Source: Ectocarpus siliculosus (taxonomy: Eukaryota > Sar > Phaeophyceae > Ectocarpales > Ectocarpaceae). From it: a DNA stretch of 60,172 nt. The position numbers were made by a program, and so were the translations under genes. Shown piece after piece: positions 1-10,705 of the stretch. The stretch covers positions 1,748,159-1,808,330 of the forward strand of contig FN649752.1 in assembly GCA_000310025.1 (NCBI GenBank). The letters run 5' to 3'. The notes below the pieces were generated by a model. It saw nothing but the letters and a program-made list of their open reading frames with translations. It was not told the DNA's origin and did not search any database. The stretch's first letter is position 1. Each line of letters begins with the position of its first letter.

Positions 1-290
1 CCCCCTTCCCCCCCCGGGGGGTTTCTTTGGGAGAGTGGGGGGGGGGGGTAAAAAAACCCCCCTTTTTCGTGGGGGGCCAACCCCCGGGCTTTTTGGGGAA
101 AATTTGTTTTTTTTTCTTGGATGGGGGGGGGCCATGTTATTTAGGGGAAAGGGGGGGGGGGGGGGTCCAATTTTGCCCCCCGGTCCTTTGGGGGGTGGGG
201 GGACCTTTCCGGGCCCGAGGCCCATTTTTTCCTTCTTTTTTTCCAAAAGGGGGTCCGGGGGGGGGGGGGGGGGGGCGAACGAACACACGC
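1..290. other. Low-quality homopolymer edge
   Basis: The stretch is made of long runs of G, C and T with almost no mixed sequence, unlike anything beyond about position 300. The same texture flanks the N gap near 46.8-47.15 kb. It is most simply read as poor base calling at a contig or read end. Open frames here are Gly/Pro-rich artefacts of the runs. No gene is called. Confidence 0.8.
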
Positions 291-1368
291 ACCGCGGAGG
301 GCTGGCGGGAAAGGTGACTTCCTGTTGAGGCGTTGTGGTCGTAGTCGTCGCAGTTTTGCGTTTGTGTCGTGCAGTCTTATGGTCATGTCGAGAACACGAG
401 GGCGTGGTTTGTTTCCGGGACCGGCGATGATAAGTGAGAGGCGTGGGCAGAAGGACGGCTGCCTTTGGGCAGGGCACGGGGGCATGAAAACTGCGTGTGT
501 CCTCCTCTTGCGCTATGCGACACATTTGTAGTGAAAGCAGCAGCTATGACTTTGCTACGCAGTCGGTGGCCCGTGAGGCTGCGCACGTGTGCGAGGCCCC
601 CATTTCGAGCAAGAAATGCCACTGGCGGCCGCGCGCTCGGCACTTGCTACCACATCCTGCATGTAGTGATGTTGCCACTCTGACCCAGCCCGACGTTGTG
701 GGAAAACTCGTCTACCTTCGGATGATAAAACGTACACGCAGCAGCGTGGCGCTCTTGGTCTTCAATATCGGCACCGCCCGGATACACCGAACCTCTAGCC
801 ATGTCAAGCCGTTACTTGGGCGGCAACAAGACTTTGGACAGCAGTATTTGCAGAGCCGAAGAGCACAAGCCGCTACCAGATGGAGACAGACTAAACGCGT
901 GTTGTTGCTGACATTTACAACGTAGTTTCCTCTCGACGTTACTTGTTTTGATAGGCTTCTTTAAATGAACTCGACAGCATCTGATTGTAGCCCATCGTCG
1001 CAGTCGTGTCGTCGGTGACCTCAGTACGCGTAGCAACGATAGGCCGGGGACTCGAGTCTCCAAAGACGACTTAAGCTCTTAGCGAATCACACCTCATGGT
1101 TGAAGAAGGCGGTTGTTCATGGATGCACTACTCGCGGGAATTCCTGGACGTAGATGCCCCGCTCCGACGAAGGGATAATCTCCTAGTTTTGGGATTGGGG
1201 TCTAAGATACTTGGGAAAAAATGAAAAAATCCCGTGCGGACCCGGGCTGGTGAGTCCGAACACACCGAAATGGATGAAACCTTATGTCCACTACGATCAG
1301 TCGGACGACAAAACACAAACACAATACTACAAAAGCGCGTTCGCGGTTTGTTCCGCTAGAAGACTTGC

Positions 1369-1530
1369 GCCTTTTCATTGGTCCGCCGGCGGTTACAGAG
1401 GTCGACGCTAATTTTAGAAATTTACACGGCGGGGTTCGACGACTAAAAAACGTGCTTGCGTTTCATATCCTCGTGCCATGGTGACGTCTTTCCTTCACCA
1501 GTCGGTTGGCGAGTCTCAATATTTTAAAAA
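1369..1530 (+). repeat. Degenerate partial copies of repeat family A
   Basis: Two short stretches (about 1369-1415 and 1481-1530) resemble the 3' end of the longer A copies at 1596 and 1809. They keep a cattggtc-like core followed by a ggcg...gtcgatgc-like core. They look like older tandem copies of the same unit. The match is short and eroded, so confidence is modest. Confidence 0.4.
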
Positions 1531-1595
1531 AATCAAACGCACACACGAATAGATGCTTATCATAATAACACACACACAGTAGACGTGGTGCAGTG

Positions 1596-1768
1596 TTCTT
1601 CTGTTGCTACCAATTCAGTCTTTGATCCGGAGAATAAATTGGTCTCCCACATGCCGCCCCATCACGGGGTCCCAGTTAATGGCATTTAGAAGTGTTTTGT
1701 GTTTCCCACCGCACTGAGACTGACGTCTTTTCATTGGTCACCGGTTAGCGCAGTCGATGCAAATAAAA
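1596..1768 (+). repeat. Dispersed repeat family A, copy 1
   Basis: This roughly 175-bp unit begins ttcttctgttgct and ends gtcgatgcaaataa, followed by a CA-rich tail. It matches copies at 1809-1990 and 57866-58043 along its length, including the shared cores cacggggtcccag, gtgttttgtgttt and gactgacgtctttt. Copies 1 and 2 lie in tandem and copy 3 is about 56 kb away. No open frame is shared by all three. Confidence 0.8.
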
Positions 1769-1808
1769 CACACACACACACATAATAGCCTTGGTAGATG
1801 CGTCCAGT

Positions 1809-1990
1809 TTTCTTCTGTTGCTGCTGCTTCTGTCTTTGATCCGAAGCATAGTTTAGCCTCCCCCATGCTGCCCCCTCACGGGGTCCCAGTTCATGGCAGA
1901 TATAAGTGTTTTGTGTTTTCAACCGCACTACTCTAAGACTGACGTCTTTTCATTGGTCAGCCGGTTAGCGCGGTCGATGCTAATAATAAA
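1809..1990 (+). repeat. Dispersed repeat family A, copy 2
   Basis: Second unit of the family described at 1596-1768, separated from it by a short CA-rich spacer. It keeps the same internal blocks with point differences and small insertions. Copy 3 at 57866 abuts an EsV-1-7 relic; no such coding sequence is visible beside this copy. Confidence 0.8.
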
Positions 1991-1995
1991 AACAC

Positions 1996-1998
1996 GAA

Positions 1999-2029
<31 letters not shown>
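1996..2029. repeat. (CA)n microsatellite
   Basis: A near-perfect CA dinucleotide tract follows directly on repeat A copy 2. A shorter CA tract follows copy 1, so the tract may be a habitual tail of the family. Confidence 0.9.
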
Positions 2030-3331
2030 CTCGAACCTGTTCACTGCGTGTCTGTCAAATGCCAAAACACCCGTTTCTAAAGATAAAACACCCCGTTTAC
2101 CTGTACGATACATGCCCGTTGAGTCCAACAACGAAAAAATATAAACCAGAGTTGGCGATGCTATCCTCTCCCTCGTGCGAAGCAAGGGAGTGTCTATTGG
2201 CAACAATATACCGACGATGAAATCGCCAAATGACGTGCACGCCGAGTTTTCTTTTTCCCAAACCCGGTACTCCGGTTTCTAGCCCACAATAACACTTCAC
2301 AACAAAGCACAGGTCAGCACGATTCCACAACGCAACACACACGCTTACACGTGTCTTTTTTCGTAGAGTACGGGCGCTGAGGTTGGGCAGCGCTAACCCA
2401 CTGGATGAGAAGCTATGCAAGAAGTCGTAGGACTAGGCAAGCGCTTCCTAGCGTCCCCTATTATAGTAGTAAGACGATCGTTTCTCTTGTTACATAGATG
2501 CTTAAATAGCGTCTGCACGCCGTTGACTTAGCCAAAAGTGGCCTACTTGTGGTTCCTGAATCTTCCTAGGGGTTACTACTGACGCATCTAACGTCGGACA
2601 GTCCCCACCTACTTGGATGAAAGGTACCTCCAGCCGGAGTCAACAACATGTGCCCGTACACAGCTTTACCGTACGGCAAATGGCGACGCTGCGTCACAGG
2701 CCAAGTGACAGACGCCGCAGCTCTGCCCCGAACCGGCACCAGCACAAAAATACGTGTTCCGCGCTGCTGAATCATCATCCACAAATCATAATCTTGTTTT
2801 TGGAAGCTTGTGGAAGGCTTACTTTGGGATCGTCAGCCTCCCCTTGGTTCTTACCGCACACCTCGGGGGACGCGTGTAAGGCAACGGCGACCATGTCTAG
2901 CTGCACGAACGACGAGTAGAACACTACTACCCAGGGCGAACATCTTTGCCGCTCCTGCAGCCGGCCCGTTGGGCCGCTCACCCCCATCTGCGCTTTGTCA
3001 AGTACCAGAATCACGAACTTCATTGACGTCGTTGCTGGAGACAGAGCTCACAGGCAAAGGGCGGGAGCAATTACACCCAGCAGCGGCGGGGTCAAGGCCG
3101 GAAACAAGACGAAAGAGACTCACAGCAGTGGGACCCGTTTGTTGGCGTGCCTGTGACAAGCCGGACACGATGATTTCGTCGAGTAGCACAGCGAGATGAC
3201 ACAACGCCACCGGCGAGGGTAGGACCGGAAAGATTAAGAGAAGAGAGCGAGGGGAGAGAAAGAGAGAGGGAACAAAAACGACAGAGACAAAGGCAGAGGC
3301 AAAGGTGAAGACAGACATGATACAAACATAC

Positions 3332-3388
<57 letters not shown>
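3332..3388. repeat. (GA)n microsatellite
   Basis: About 55 bases of almost pure GA repeat. Minus-strand frames across it read as Ser-Leu repeats and are not genes. Confidence 0.95.
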
Positions 3389-3389
<1 letters not shown>

Positions 3390-3834
3390 GTTGATCACTA
3401 GGTGGACGCTTCGTTGAGATTTCAGCGCCGTGCTGCTAAATGTCGAACGGGCGTGGGTGCAGCTGCTGCGGTTGCCAGCAGCATGCTGCAGGCCAAACCT
3501 AGACTTTCCGGGACAAATCACAACGTGGAGGATGCAGTTTGTGACACATACTGTATCCATGTCCGATTGCTGCTCATGATATCCTACGGGAGGAAAAGCA
3601 AAGCAGGCCGTCACCGGACGCATCGCCACACAAGGCGATTGTGCTGGTACATCTTGGCGAAACAGCGCAAAGCTCGACCCCCCTACAACTTGCCGCGTAC
3701 TGTTCCCGAGCGGTCCAAAATGCGACAAGCCAAGTTTAGGGGCGCAAACACCACCAGCAACTATTGCCATACCTTGATTTTGTGGTATACCCCTACCCTG
3801 CGCTTTAAGGGGGGGGCAGCTCCTACTATGTACC

Positions 3835-5842
3835 TCACCTCCACATCGCCGCCCTTAACCTCGGCCCCCGCTTGCCATGCCGGGGTATCAACGTTAACCC
3901 CGAGAGTGCCCCCAAGGGCAAGCTAGTCCTCGACCCGTTGTCTTCCACAACGGTAGCGGCGGTGGTGGTAGCGGCAGCACTGGGCCACCGCCACGACATC
4001 GCACGAAATGCCGGGCCGCGGTGGAGCACGTGCGCCACGGCTAATAACCGGCGCCGGAGCTCTTCCTCCGGGGTCGCCGGCATGGACGACACCAAGGTTC
4101 CGGCGACACACAGGGCGTCCCGCCCCACCTGGTCAAGGGCATTTTCGTGCGCGCCGGCCTGCAGGAGAAGGTGGGCGACCTCTGGACGGGAATGGGCCTG
4201 CCGTTGGTTTGCATATACGTTACGCGCGTAAGAACAACAACACGTACTTGTGGACACACCCGGGGGGGGGGGGGTGACGAAATTGTTGCCAGAATTTCGA
4301 GACCGCACAAGAACCAAAATATTCCCCCAGAAGGAGCATGCCGGGTTGCTATTAGCACATCACCAAGCGCGAAGCACGGTGAGGTATTCGGCGAGGGTGC
4401 GCTGCATCCTGCTAAGGGTGTTTGTCGGCATCTTGTGCTTACTTCCTTGCATATGGATGGCAGCTGCGAATGGCAGTCCTCCTCGGGGGGGGTAAATTTC
4501 TGAGGTAGACTGATGCTGTCTGTCTGTCTGTCCCCGAACTGGCTCACCGCTGCCCGTGAGAGGGCCGTGCCGAAGATGTTGTCGTTGGCCTTCCCCACGC
4601 TGGAGGTGCTGGCCCCGGCGCGGAGCAGGGCGACCATGAGCCTCCGGGACCCTGACCCTGCGGCCATGTGGACCGCCGAATCGCCGAGGTGCCGCACCTC
4701 CAGGTCGATGCCGGAGGAGATGAGCAGCTCGGCGATGTCGAGACGCCGCCGCTTCAGGGCCTCCGGGGTCGCCTGGAGCTGCAAGAAGCTCTCGAGCACG
4801 GGCGAGGTCTGGCACAGGCCGAGGATCACCTGGAGGAGGCACCCGTGGTTCATCGGAGTCACGGGGTTCATGCCGAGCTCGGTGAGAAGGATCCGGACGG
4901 GGGCCACGGAGGCCGAGCTGCAGGAGATGCTCAGCGGGGTGATGCCGCCGGCCGCCACCGGGTGCACGTCCGTCCCCCCTCCTGGCGAGAAGCCGCATCG
5001 CGTCGAACTTCTTCTGGACCGTCGCCACCGCGAACGGGGTGGACCTGGCCGGAGCGGGTTGGGGTTACGCGGGCAGACAGATCAAATTTGCCTCTTGTTG
5101 TTGTTGTTGTCTCCACATTCTTGTGAGGGGGGGAAACACTCCGGGTATGTTGTATTTGGTGTGTACCCGATACATACAGTTTCTTCTGCGAAGCGACGAG
5201 GGAACGCACAGTTGTGCGATTGATTCTTCAACCTCCATTGCTCCAAGAACCAGAGGGGCTGCCAATACCGAAAAGGGTGGCTGTGCGAATGATGTCGTCG
5301 AGAGCTTTTTCCTTTGCAAGTTCAAGTCGGGATTGGCACACCTCGTGTCGTGGAGCAATCGATAGATAGATACAGAATCGATCGCACACGTTTCGCGTAC
5401 GCCCGCGCTTTTCGGGACACAGTCTTCGGTGTTTACAGGCGGGGTCCTCGGTGGACAGCGCACCGCACCCACTACGTACGCCGGAACATCTTTGTATCAT
5501 CATCATCATCATCATCATCATCACCCACCTTCCGTCATCGAGTGCCTCATGTCAGCGCCATTGCCGAGCAGCAAGTCGACTAGCGCAAGGTGCCCCTGGT
5601 AGGTGGCTGCGTGTAGGCAGCAGAAGTCCGCGTCGTCTTTCGCGTGGACATCAGCCCCCTCGCGGATCAAGAGCTCCGCGGTTCTCTTGTGCCCTTCCCA
5701 ACAGACCTCCACCAAGGGGGTCTTGCCGGTGGCTGATTTGTGTTCGAGGTCGATGGAGCAGCTTGAGAGAAAGGCCACGACCGCTCCGTTGTTTCCGCAC
5801 TTACTTGCAAGCCGCGTAGAGGAGCTCTTGGTGAATGTCCAT
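3835..5842 (-). CDS. Ankyrin-repeat protein gene, probably disrupted
   Basis: The minus strand encodes ankyrin repeats with typical helix motifs such as KTPLVEVCWEGHKRTAELL and ALVDLLLGNGADM. The proposed start is an ATG at 5842 (peptide MDIHQELLYAACK). Exon 2 continues to 5525, exon 3 is 5044-4548 and the last exon is 4197-3835, ending in TGA. Introns are GT-AG, and both later junctions keep frame and join ankyrin halves correctly. There are two lesions. Near 5804-5811 the string AAGT is doubled, shifting frame and creating a GTAAGT. At 4974-4979 a run of six C carries one base too many, splitting ...LLARRG from TDVHPVAAGG. Ankyrin repeats bind proteins, but no partner can be inferred. It may be a pseudogene, or the lesions may be sequence errors. 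The end at 3835 could instead be a further splice donor. Confidence 0.65.
4341..4475 (+). repeat. Dispersed repeat family B, copy 1
   Basis: About 135 bp matching the minus strand of 59905-60033. Shared blocks include acatcaccaagcgcgaagc, gtgaggtattcggcgag and gctgcatcctgctaagg. This copy lies inside the last ankyrin-gene intron (4198-4547). Both copies keep an in-frame hydrophobic peptide resembling RCILLRVF-G-LCLLPC, differing by a whole codon and by silent changes, so a former short reading frame is possible. Confidence 0.75.
5496..5523. repeat. (CAT)n microsatellite at an exon boundary
   Basis: About nine CAT units sit directly beside the proposed donor of ankyrin exon 2 (exon end 5525). 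On the minus strand the intron therefore begins with a GTGATGATG tract. Length change here could alter use of the splice site. Confidence 0.85.
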
Positions 5843-7490
5843 TTGGGATCGTACCCTGCGGCTGCTGGTGCTGCTGGTGCTGCGAGATGTGATTGGGCGT
5901 GCGGAACGCAGAGGGGGACGCAATTAAGACCAGCAACACAGTGCTCAAGTATGTATGATCACCCGATGTTGGGGGCTGACTTGATCCATAATTGAAGGTG
6001 TCGAAATGTCGACATTGACTCCTTCCTCTCTTGGTGTGGACGAACTGGGAATAACCCTACGTCGTGACGTGTAAATGACCGCGACTGAAATATGTACCGT
6101 GTAGTCTAAAACATGGGAAGGGTACCAGTCAGTATCTAAAACTTGCAGCGTTGTAAAACCTAACCTGCCGGCTGGTACAGATGAAGTAGGAACTACTGTA
6201 GTTGATTATGTACCACGCCCCACCGTTTCTTAGGCGCTTGAAACCTCAACATCAAGGGTACCAAAGGGGTAACGACGCCGAATTTTATGTCTCTCGACAG
6301 TTGTTGACCAGGATCATATGCAATATCCAACTCCGCTCGTACAATATCTATCACCAGAAATTGCATACAACTGCTCATGAATACGAGGAGATCGGAGGGT
6401 GGTATGCATATTTGGCGACTCGTACAAGCTGTATTTTAGTTCAACTGTACTGCAGAAATGACTGCTGGAAGAAATCTGAGAAATTCACTACTGCTGTGGG
6501 CCAATACTGCAGGTGCTGACGCACTGGACATCAGTTACCCTTTCGGACGGACTCTGTCTTGTGGCTTGCCTTTGTGAACAGCAGACAGAGCCGGGAGCCA
6601 GGGGATGATCGGATGGATGTGCGGTGGTTATGTAGTTTTCCCGGGGGGCACCGTGAATCATGCTCTACGCCTATTGACCCCCCACGGCTGCGGCATGACA
6701 GGTGATGCAGCACCACCAGCAGCACAAAGTTCACATCCTTGCACTGCACCGACACACCACAACGCGTCACCGACACACACAGCATGACAGGAAGAGAAGG
6801 ATCCATACAAGGAGAAGATGACGCCCCGCGTGTTGACGCAACCGAGGTTCTTCCTGCTGTCACGGAAGCCGATGGGGGACACATGATCAAGATTCACGCG
6901 GCAGTGCCTGTGAGAAACAGCCTCTCCGCAATCGTTGATGATGATGTGAATCCAAACGGCGCAATGCTGGTGCAGATTTTCCTGTCAGTTGAGGCAATTT
7001 GCCGGGGGAATGCTGCCACGGTTCTTGCCTGCCGTTGTGTCTGTTTGGCTGCTGGCTGTGCCCGTAACTATCTCCTTGACGGGCACCACATGTGCTCCTG
7101 TAAAATGAACTTTGCAACTTTTGAATACAGTAGACGAAACACCGCCGTTCGCTTCGAGCACACAAGCAACGGCATTCGGCGTGGGGAACGGTCGGTACGT
7201 ACAACCTTTGCAGCTCTCACAGCAGTATGCTACTGCTGTAGTATCGCAACCGATTGCCCGGTTCTTTGATTGTTTCGGTTGACCCACACGTCCCCAGAGG
7301 ATGAATGTTTCACGCCGTCACGCTGGGTCAAATTCTGAGTTCTGGGTTGCACATCAACAATGGCATCCATCCCAGGTTTGATCCAGTCACGTACACAGCA
7401 GCAACATTCGCTTGCGTCTCAATGTGTTATCTCTGTGTCTCCCTTTCCCCCTCTCCCTCTTGCTCGCTTCGCGCTGCTTCTTGCACATAG
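5843..7490. other. No recognisable gene
   Basis: Frames here lack domains and coding texture. The 5' exon or exons of the gene at 7491 should lie in this stretch or upstream, because that gene's first visible exon starts at a splice acceptor. None could be assigned in phase. A perfect inverted pair of the recurrent motif ACAGCAGTA lies at 7219-7239. Confidence 0.5.
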
Positions 7491-10400
7491 CTGGTGCGGC
7501 TGGACCACCAAGACATCAAGATTGAGGACGTACCACCAGACTTCGTGTTTCCGGAGCCGGACTGGCTCTCGCCGCCAACAACGCCGCCGCCACCAGCAGA
7601 AGGAGAAGCAGCATCGACGACGCCCGAACCAGCTTCTTCTCTCCTCGTCCCCCCGTCGGCAGGTCTAGCAGGAGGCGTGCTCGCGGCCGCGGCCACCGCG
7701 GCATGGCTCGGGCGCCGCACTCTGGCGCGACGCCGCTCGTTCTCGCTTCGGCTCCGCCGGCTGTGTGATGCCGCTGACCTAGCCCTAGAAGAAGAGAGAT
7801 CGCTGGCGAGTGCGCGCCAAGGGAGCAGCAGCAGCAGCACTAGTAGGCTGAGGAGTCTTGGCAGTAGCAGTGGCAGTCTCCGGGAACGTGCAGCAGAGGC
7901 CGAGCGGCAGCGGGCGGCGCTACAGGAGCTCGTAGAGGAAGGGCTCGAGCTGGGCAGGCGTTACCCTTGGGAAGCCGCTCGGCGGCGCAGGGGGGGGGAG
8001 GAGAGTCGGCGGCTCGAGTCCTGCGCGCGGGAGCTGTCGCAGCGGCTGGCGAAGGTGGAGCGGGCGGCCCAGGAGCTGGGCGTCATGGCGGAGGTAGAGC
8101 AGCTGCTCGCCCGGTTAGCCGGCGGCGGCGGCGGCGTGCGGGATGGAGGCAGCAGCGGCGGCGGGGCTCTAGATGATGACGGCAGCGAGAGCGACGACAG
8201 CGATGGCGATAGAGGTGGCGCGGCGTGGCAGCGGAAGCGGAACCGGCCCCAGTGTACGCCTCGGCGTGCTCGGCTGTCCACCCGGGCAGCATTGCTGCTC
8301 TCCCGGCGGCCTAGCGGCAGCAGCGACAACGGCGGCGGGGGGGGCGGGGGTACCACTGCTCGTCGCACAGACTCGCGCTGCGTGTTTCGAGAGGAGCTTG
8401 CGCGATGGTGCGATAGGCTTGCCGAGAGGGAACAGGAGGCGGTGGACTGGCTTAAGCTGGGCCTCGAGACTTGGGACTTGGAGATGGCGGACAGGGCGCT
8501 CGCGCAGCTTCGCTTACTGGAGCTCCCCGAGATCGTGCAGGAGTTCGAGAAGAAGCGGGAGGATGTCCGCGGCAAGCGGTGGCGGTTACAACAAGAACTC
8601 AAGGTGGGAGGGTTAGAGGCAGCACGGTCCTTGTATTTGTGTGTGCATGATGGAGCGGGGGTTTAGTTGCTGTTTACCGTGTGGACTCCCCGTTCATCTC
8701 TCTTGTTGTCGATATCATGTTCAGTCAAGCAATGGCACCGGTGTTTTTGTAGCTGAGCTTTTGGCGGTACTCACAGAAGCGCCAAAAGCGAGCTCAAATC
8801 TTCCGTTCCCTGCCGCCCTCGGCGTTCTGCCCTCTCACGATGCCCCCCCGGCACCTCCCGAAGCGCCGACGTATGTACCTCTTCCTCTTTCTAGCTCGTC
8901 GGTTTTTCCTCGATGACATCAAAATTTTTGCTGCATGCCGACCGTGCCGAATTATCGCACAGACGGCGGAAGAATTGGCGAAAGAAGGCAACCCGTCCCG
9001 CCTCCGAAACGCCTGCGTGAAGGCGGAAACCTTCTCTTGCGAGGACCTGGACGAGTACCGACCCGCGAAGCGGTCGCTGGAGAACGCGCACGCGGCCCGG
9101 CTTGAGGTGAAGGCACGAAGGATACTGTCGATCTACGGCATCCCCGCCGACCCGCGATGCAACGTGCGCCTCGACTCCGCCGGCGGCCCCGCGCTCCTGC
9201 TGAGGGATGTCCCGAGGCTTGTCGACGACGGCGGTGCCGGACTCTTCACCGGCGCAGACACCGCAAGCCCCAGTGTGGGCAGGCGGCTCGTTCTCGACTC
9301 CGTCAAGCGGGAGGCGGGAGAGAAGCATCCCAGCGGGGCCCCTGACAATGGTGATGCCAGCGACCGGAGAATGGATGTTTCCGAGGAGAATTGCGGGCGC
9401 GGAGGCAACGGGGTGGTTCGAGGCGAATTTTCTTGTTCTCCGCGGCGGCAGCCGCCGGCGGATGCTCCAGCGGTGGGAGTTGACGGCAACAGCGACGTGG
9501 CGACGTGGGCCCGGTCCTCGGCTGGAGGAGGAGAGACACAGCTCTCTCGGCGGCAGCAGGAGCTGGTGGTGGCGGCGCGGCGCAGCGCGGAGACGGACTT
9601 CATGGCCTGCGTCACCAAGCTGGAGGAGGAGCACAGGCGGGCGTGCGAGCGGGAAGCGTCCAGCCTGAAGGCGCGGGACGCGGAGGAGAGCTACCGCCAG
9701 GCGTACATCGCGCGGCTGGACGAGCGCAGCGTGCGGGAGGACGCCCGGCTGGTGATGGAGAAGAAGCGGCTGCAAGACGAGGAAGCGCGGCGCAGGCGGG
9801 AGGAAGAGGACCGCCAGCGCCGGAGGGACGACCAGCGGAGGGAGGGGCTCCAGGCGCGCGACGGCGATTTCTGGCTAGCCCTCTCGGCGTTCGAGGTCTG
9901 CCTCGCCGCCGCTGCCGCCGCCTACAAGAAGGGGATCAGCCTTGCCCCCGGAGCGATTCTAGACGCCGCGTGGCGGCTCTTGGTAGCCGAGTGCGCGGAC
10001 GGCGGCGGCGGCGGGGTGGTCGTCACCGGTGCCATGCCGCCTTTCTGCCAGAACCCCTTCGGCGCCGCAGCTCCCGCAGCCACGTCGTTGGAAGGAGGGA
10101 CTGCTGGCGCGCTAGACAACAACGGGGAGTGCGGAGCAGGGGGCGGGTGGGGGGGTGCGGCGGCGGCGGCGGCGGGCGGACCTAGTGACGGAAGCGAGAG
10201 CGCTCTGTGGTGGGCGTTGTCCTACGCGGGGTCGACCGCCGGGGCCGTAGTGCGGGCGGGCTACTCGTCCGGCGGCTGGCTTCTGGGGCAGACCCTCGGC
10301 CGGGTTACTCCGGGTGTTCGGTGTGAGGTGCGTGCGGTTTTCTCCCTGGTCGCGTGGCTCCTCTCCCTCGCGCTGGCCCAAAAAATCGTCGGGGGCCTGC

Positions 10401-10705
10401 TGCTGGGACCCGGCGGCGGGGGCCCCGCCACGGGGGTGCTGCGGTGGCTGCTCCTGGCCGTATGGGTGTGGGCGCGGTTCCAGGGCTGGGTGGTGAGCGC
10501 CGCGCGGGGCATGCTGCTGCTGCTGGCGCCCGCACCGGCGCTTGTGCTGGCCTACGGGCTCGTGATGGGGTACGTGGAGCGCCACCGCAAGCCGGACGGG
10601 TGCTGGTGGGTGCGGGGGTGGGACGTGCGGCCCGTCTGGTTCAGGGTCCTGCCGGCCGTCGTGGCGAGTGGCCTGGCTTGGTTTCTGGGAGGGCGGGCAT
10701 CGTGA
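7491..10705 (+). CDS. Unrecognised coiled-coil protein with hydrophobic C-terminus
   Basis: Two exons are clear: 7491-8603 (371 codons) and 8963-10705, ending in TGA. The intron 8604-8962 is GT-AG, and the join is phase 0 (...QQELK then TAEELAKEG...). The first exon starts at an AG acceptor without an ATG, so the N-terminus is missing. The visible protein is about 951 residues. It has a short Ala-rich hydrophobic segment (GGVLAAAATAAWLG), Arg/Glu-rich coiled coil, Gly/Ser/Asp-rich linkers and a second charged coiled coil in exon 2. The last roughly 170 residues hold three or four probable membrane segments, for example VFSLVAWLLSLALA and GMLLLLAPAPALVLAYG. No family is recognised. A membrane-anchored structural or trafficking protein would fit, but that is inference. 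Confidence 0.7.

Larger units (their letters stand above)
291..3834. other. Intergenic stretch without a recognisable gene
   Basis: No frame shows a domain, a sustained coding signature or splice-linked exons. The stretch holds a cluster of a dispersed repeat (about 1369-1990), a CA tract and a GA tract, each listed separately. A distant exon of an unknown gene cannot be excluded. Confidence 0.6.

Noticed and set aside
3234-3770. 178-codon minus-strand frame
   Set aside because: Its middle is a Ser-Leu run produced by the GA microsatellite, and no domain or splice support is present.
5768-5811. 43-base intron (GTAAGT...CTCAAG) in the ankyrin gene
   Set aside because: It would keep frame and has good consensus ends, but it would remove conserved ankyrin residues and is far shorter than the other introns here. 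A 4-base duplication of AAGT explains the frame change more simply. It is not fully excluded.
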